Part shown: piece after piece, positions 52,147 through 55,000 of the stretch
Numbering within the stretch: the stretch's first letter is position 1
Layout: the number at the start of each line of letters is the position of its first letter
Assembly (NCBI GenBank): GCA_009746045.1
Contig: RPFO01000003.1
Coordinates: 974,969 to 1,029,968 of the forward strand
Length of the DNA: 55,000 nt
From: Mesostigma viride
Lineage: Eukaryota > Streptophyta > Mesostigmatophyceae > Mesostigmatales > Mesostigmataceae
Reading direction: 5' to 3'
The notes under the pieces: generated by a model
Seen by the model: the letters and a program-made list of their open reading frames with translations, nothing else
Told to the model about the DNA's origin: nothing
The model's database searches: none
Position numbers and translations under genes: made by a program

Positions 52147-54074
52147 TTATGGCCGCATAAGACGCTCCTTGATGAGCCCCATGACCCCTGCCGCGTTGAC
52201 TCCTACGGCCACCTTGATGGGGGGCCGTTTTGTCCAATCGTTCTCTCCTACCCACCTGGTCAGCGCACACAATAGAATGGAAGAAATAAATGAGCATGAA
52301 GGAGTAAGAAATAAATGAGCATGACTGGAGGTCTCTAAAAATTACCCACTTCCATTCAAGGCTGATGGTTCCCTATAGGCGAGGTCTGGAATGGGCAAGC
52401 ATCACACTTACCTCTTTCAACCCTTTGTCAGGTACCAAGAGCCAATGTCACATACCAAAGCAACGTGTGCACTGTATACTCACTTTTTAATCTGCCCCCT
52501 GTCATAAACCACGTGTCAAAATCACACATACATAAAGAGTGTTCTTTCACTGTAAGTATTGTGCCTTTAATCATGCTCTCCCAGCGGAGTCATGTTAAAA
52601 TTTGATTTAAAATAATTGTGCCTTATACTCATTCATACTGCCACTGCATCAAGGATCAAGCTCATAGAAGTATCAAACAACTGCTATGGTTACAACGGCA
52701 CTAATTGTTACACACTTCTTCTGCCGCTCATCGAGTACCGTATGTCAGGTCTAAACATGCATCAGGGTTGAACAAAAGAACAATCGTGATACTGAACAGG
52801 GAGGGAAGGAGGGAGGGAGGGAGGGAGGGAGGGAGGGAGGGAGGGAGGGAGGGAGGGAGGGAGGGAGGGAGGGAGGGAGGGAGAGGAGGGAGGGAGGGAG
52901 GGAGGGAGGGAGGGAGGGAGGGAGGGAGGGAGGGAGGGAGGGAGGGAGGGAGGGAGGGAGGGAGGGAGGGAGGGAGGGAGGGAGGGAGGGAGGGAGGGAG
53001 GGAGGGAGGGAGGGAGGGAGGGAGGGAGGGATAAGTCAAAGTACTTCACCCCAGGACATGGAGGTGAGCTATTAATCAAGGAACAGAGTGCATGAAACTC
53101 ACTTCTTCTGCCCAATGTCGTATGTGAAATGTCACGCTCATAGCGAGACCTCCATTACTCTTCTTAGCGCAAACGGTGCTCGATAGTCACGCCTGCCCCT
53201 TATTGAATGTCAGGCTCATAGCAAGACCTACTCTTACTGCAAACAGTACGCAATACTCACTTCTTCAGCCCCTTGTCGAGGATCGTGTGCCCCCGCGCCT
53301 TGCCCTCGGTAACCACACAGATCGCCCCCGACACCCAGTCGAAGAGCGATGGCTCAAAGGCTGCGACGACAGCCACCGCATCGTGCAGGTAGATGCCTGG
53401 TTGGGGGGGGAGAGGAGATCACAGCAAGCAAGGAAGAAACATTCACGGATGCCATGTTTCATGGACGTTGTGCATGGAAGAATGTAGCTCAACTGTGAAG
53501 CAGATGCCGTGGGGGGGTTGGGGGGCAAAGACGGCAGCAGACATGCAACATCAAGCAGGTGGTAGGGCGGAAGTGGGTGTGTGGGCGCAGGCATGGGCGG
53601 ACAAGATGGCGGAAACATTTCATTCAACCATTAAATAAACCGACATATACGGTCCTCTCCACCACAAATGGAAATAAATAAGGGCAGCCCAACGGTGGTG
53701 CCAATGCGTGTGTGTGGGCATCCTGCAGGACATTCTTTGTGTGCGAGGAGCGACTGCAAAGGGCAGAGCGAGACGTGGGTGAGTGGGTGTGTGCATGTGG
53801 AAGTGGTCATGTGATTGGGCTGAGGCAGGTTAGTGAGTACCACCAGCGTTGTTACTATGTAGTAATATGGAGCGTGCCCACCTTGGAGGTCAAAGCAGGT
53901 ACACGCCGTGGATACGCGCACAGCACAGTATACATAGTAGGAGGGGGTATTGAAGAGGATGCCCACCTTCGAGGTCGAAGCAGTCCTTGTGGTACTGCAG
54001 ATAGAACTGGCTGATCGCGTGCAGGTACACCCCGTGGATGGCTTCCGACGTCCGTAACTCCTCCAGCTCGCGCT
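52147..54074 (-). CDS. Inosine-uridine-type nucleoside hydrolase, last three exons (5' part not found)
   Basis: Family members hydrolyse the N-glycosidic bond of ribonucleosides in purine/pyrimidine salvage. Exons: 54074-53967, 53396-53261, 52255-52147; phases agree and all introns are GT-AG. The first encodes [18 protein letters not shown] and [14 protein letters not shown]. The second encodes [20 protein letters not shown] and [13 protein letters not shown]. The third encodes [20 protein letters not shown] and LIKERLMRP, then stop. The LHD motif supplies a calcium-binding Asp in this family, and the order matches the C-terminal third of the fold. The N-terminal DxDxxxDD calcium motif must lie in exons upstream of 54.33 kb or beyond the window; none was recognised there. 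The introns contain long (CCCA)n and (GGGA)n tracts and echoes of exon edges. Confidence 0.9.
52405..53119 (-). repeat. Series of donor-like echoes in the last nucleoside hydrolase intron
   Basis: The true exon end (GACAAGGGGCTGAAGAA then GTGAGT, donor at 53260) is echoed downstream on the same strand. GACATTGGGCAGAAGAA+GTGAGT is near 53102, GCGGCAGAAGAA+GTGTGT near 52715, GACAGGGGGCAGATTAAAAA+GTGAGT near 52485, and GACAAAGGGTTGAAAGAG+GTAAGT near 52410. Intervening DNA also repeats (CTCGCTATGAGCGTGACATT against CTTGCTATGAGCCTGACATT). Confidence 0.8.
52798..53031 (+). repeat. (GGGA)n microsatellite
   Basis: About 58 units with a single GAGAGGA interruption near 52882. It lies in the last intron of the nucleoside hydrolase; the transcript sense is (TCCC)n. 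ORFs over it are artefacts. Confidence 0.98.
53877..53914 (-). repeat. Echo of a nucleoside hydrolase exon with an internal deletion
   Basis: On the minus strand, ATCCACGGCGTGTACCTGC is joined directly to TTTGACCTCCAAGGTGGGC. The true exon has the same two blocks (ATCCACGGGGTGTACCTGC and TTCGACCTCGAAG+GTGGGC) separated by 42 coding bases. The copy sits in the intron just downstream of its source exon and keeps the donor. Confidence 0.9.
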
Positions 54075-54130
54075 CTGGCAACCGTCACCAACACAGAGCC
54101 CATTACCACCAGCCACAGTTGCGTCAATAA

Positions 54131-54330
54131 TGACCACCCACCCACCCACCCACCCACCCACCCACCCACCCACCCACCCACCCACCCACCCACCCACCCA
54201 CCCACCCACCACCCACCCACCCACCCACCCACCCACCCACCCACCCACCCACCCACCCACCCACCCACCCACCCACCCACCCACCCACCCACCCACCCAC
54301 CCGCCCACCCACCCACGCACGCACCCACCT
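54131..54330 (+). repeat. (CCCA)n microsatellite
   Basis: About 46 units with one CCACCACCC break, ending in CGCACGCACCCACC. It lies directly upstream of the first identified nucleoside hydrolase exon; the gene sense is (GGGT)n, G-quadruplex-prone. Confidence 0.97.
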
Positions 54331-55000
54331 GCGTTGTAAACGCCTAAAGCCAATTACCAACACGAGCCCCGTTACCGGTGCAAAACTCGTTAGCAATGCA
54401 AAACCCACCACCAACGCGGAAAACCACTACCACCGGGCAATTCTTGGGCCCCGGTAGCCCCGAAAGCCAGCCACCACCATTTCAAGAGGCAGTCACCGCC
54501 ATTTCATCAACGACTAAGTGACCCAGTTGGTCCAGCAACCCACCGGCAGTGTAAAACGCCTAGGCAGTAATTAAAGAAAACATATAGGTGACGTGGGTGC
54601 CTCGAGATGGGTATGTGCAGACGTGCGAGGAGCTCGCAACTAGCAACACTCTACCGAGCAAAAGCCATTTTACCGAAACAGCTATGATCCTGGCTAGACC
54701 AATTCGTGAGGACATTGCCCCTGAAAGCTGACCAGCCGACGTGACGCACCCTGACAGCGTTTTGAAGCAAGAGGGCAGGAGCTATGATAACAATGGTCCA
54801 TCCGATACAGCACCGCAACAACATCTCGTTCCTGCGCTGGCAACCAGCACCTGCTAGCAGCTATAAACCGCATGGCTACGGACCGCCCGGCAGTGACAAA
54901 CGCTGGGTACGGCATACCGGTCGCGAAAGGGAACTCTTTCTGCATGCCTGACTGGTCCTATATACTAGCACACAAAGTACGGTGGCAGCACGCATCCAGC
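54331..55000. other. Upstream side of the nucleoside hydrolase; short degenerate repeats, no exon identified
   Basis: 54343-54385 (ATTACCAACACGAGCCCCGTTACC) echoes 54083-54110 (GTCACCAACACAGAGCCCATTACC). AAACGCCTAAAGCC/AAACGCCTAGGCAG occurs at about 54338 and 54555. A minus-strand ORF at 54694-54945 has no recognised domain. Missing 5' exons could be here but show no motif. Confidence 0.4.

Noticed and set aside
52705-53115. Glu-Gly-Arg or Leu-Pro-Ser repeat ORFs
   Set aside because: Translation of the (GGGA)n microsatellite in an intron.
53631-54353. 240-codon Gly-Trp-Val repeat ORF
   Set aside because: Translation of the (CCCA)n tract that happens to run into a real nucleoside hydrolase exon in other frames.

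Overview
This window comes from an intron-rich nuclear eukaryotic genome, most likely a green alga. The evidence is GC-rich exons, spliceosomal GT-AG introns of about 0.2-1.6 kb, and a heavy load of Ty1/copia-like, L1-like and CCHC-endonuclease LINE retrotransposons. The green-algal assignment is an inference from style, not from a marker gene. No bacterial operon, CRISPR array or rRNA gene is present.

Three host genes can be reconstructed exon by exon. (1) A tRNA 2'-phosphotransferase (TPT1/KptA family) lies on the minus strand at 21575-25036, with five exons that join in frame. (2) A secreted CotA/bilirubin-oxidase-type multicopper oxidase lies on the plus strand at 26170-35412. It has twelve exons, 586 codons and all copper-ligand motifs. 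(3) The last three exons of an inosine-uridine-type nucleoside hydrolase lie on the minus strand at 52147-54074; its 5' exons were not found. The first two genes are divergently arranged and share about 1.1 kb of upstream DNA. No shared pathway is apparent.

The rest is mostly repeats. Positions 649-15744 (minus) hold a Ty1/copia-like retrotransposon whose pol frame is split by a 10.3 kb foldback-like DNA element (3204-13517). That element has 64-73 bp terminal inverted repeats, a 4-bp target duplication, and inverted arms of about 2.6-3.1 kb made of tandem repeats. The retrotransposon itself appears to have the order gag, integrase, protease, RT, RNase H instead of the usual copia order. Positions 17.5-21.5 kb and 35.9-49.7 kb are packed with LINE fragments of two kinds: 3' pieces of a LINE with a C-terminal CCHC plus PD-(D/E)xK-like module, and L1-like ORF1 or RT copies ending in TTAA-rich tails. 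A 1.7 kb element with terminal inverted repeats and a 72-73 bp flanking duplication lies at 38798-40513. A 0.95 kb A-B-A-B-A repeat carrying a tRNA-like box B lies at 50053-51002.

The most unusual host-gene observation is a recurring pattern of partial duplications of exon edges and their splice sites inside neighbouring introns ('splice-junction echoes'). They are seen at several exons of the multicopper oxidase and again in the nucleoside hydrolase.
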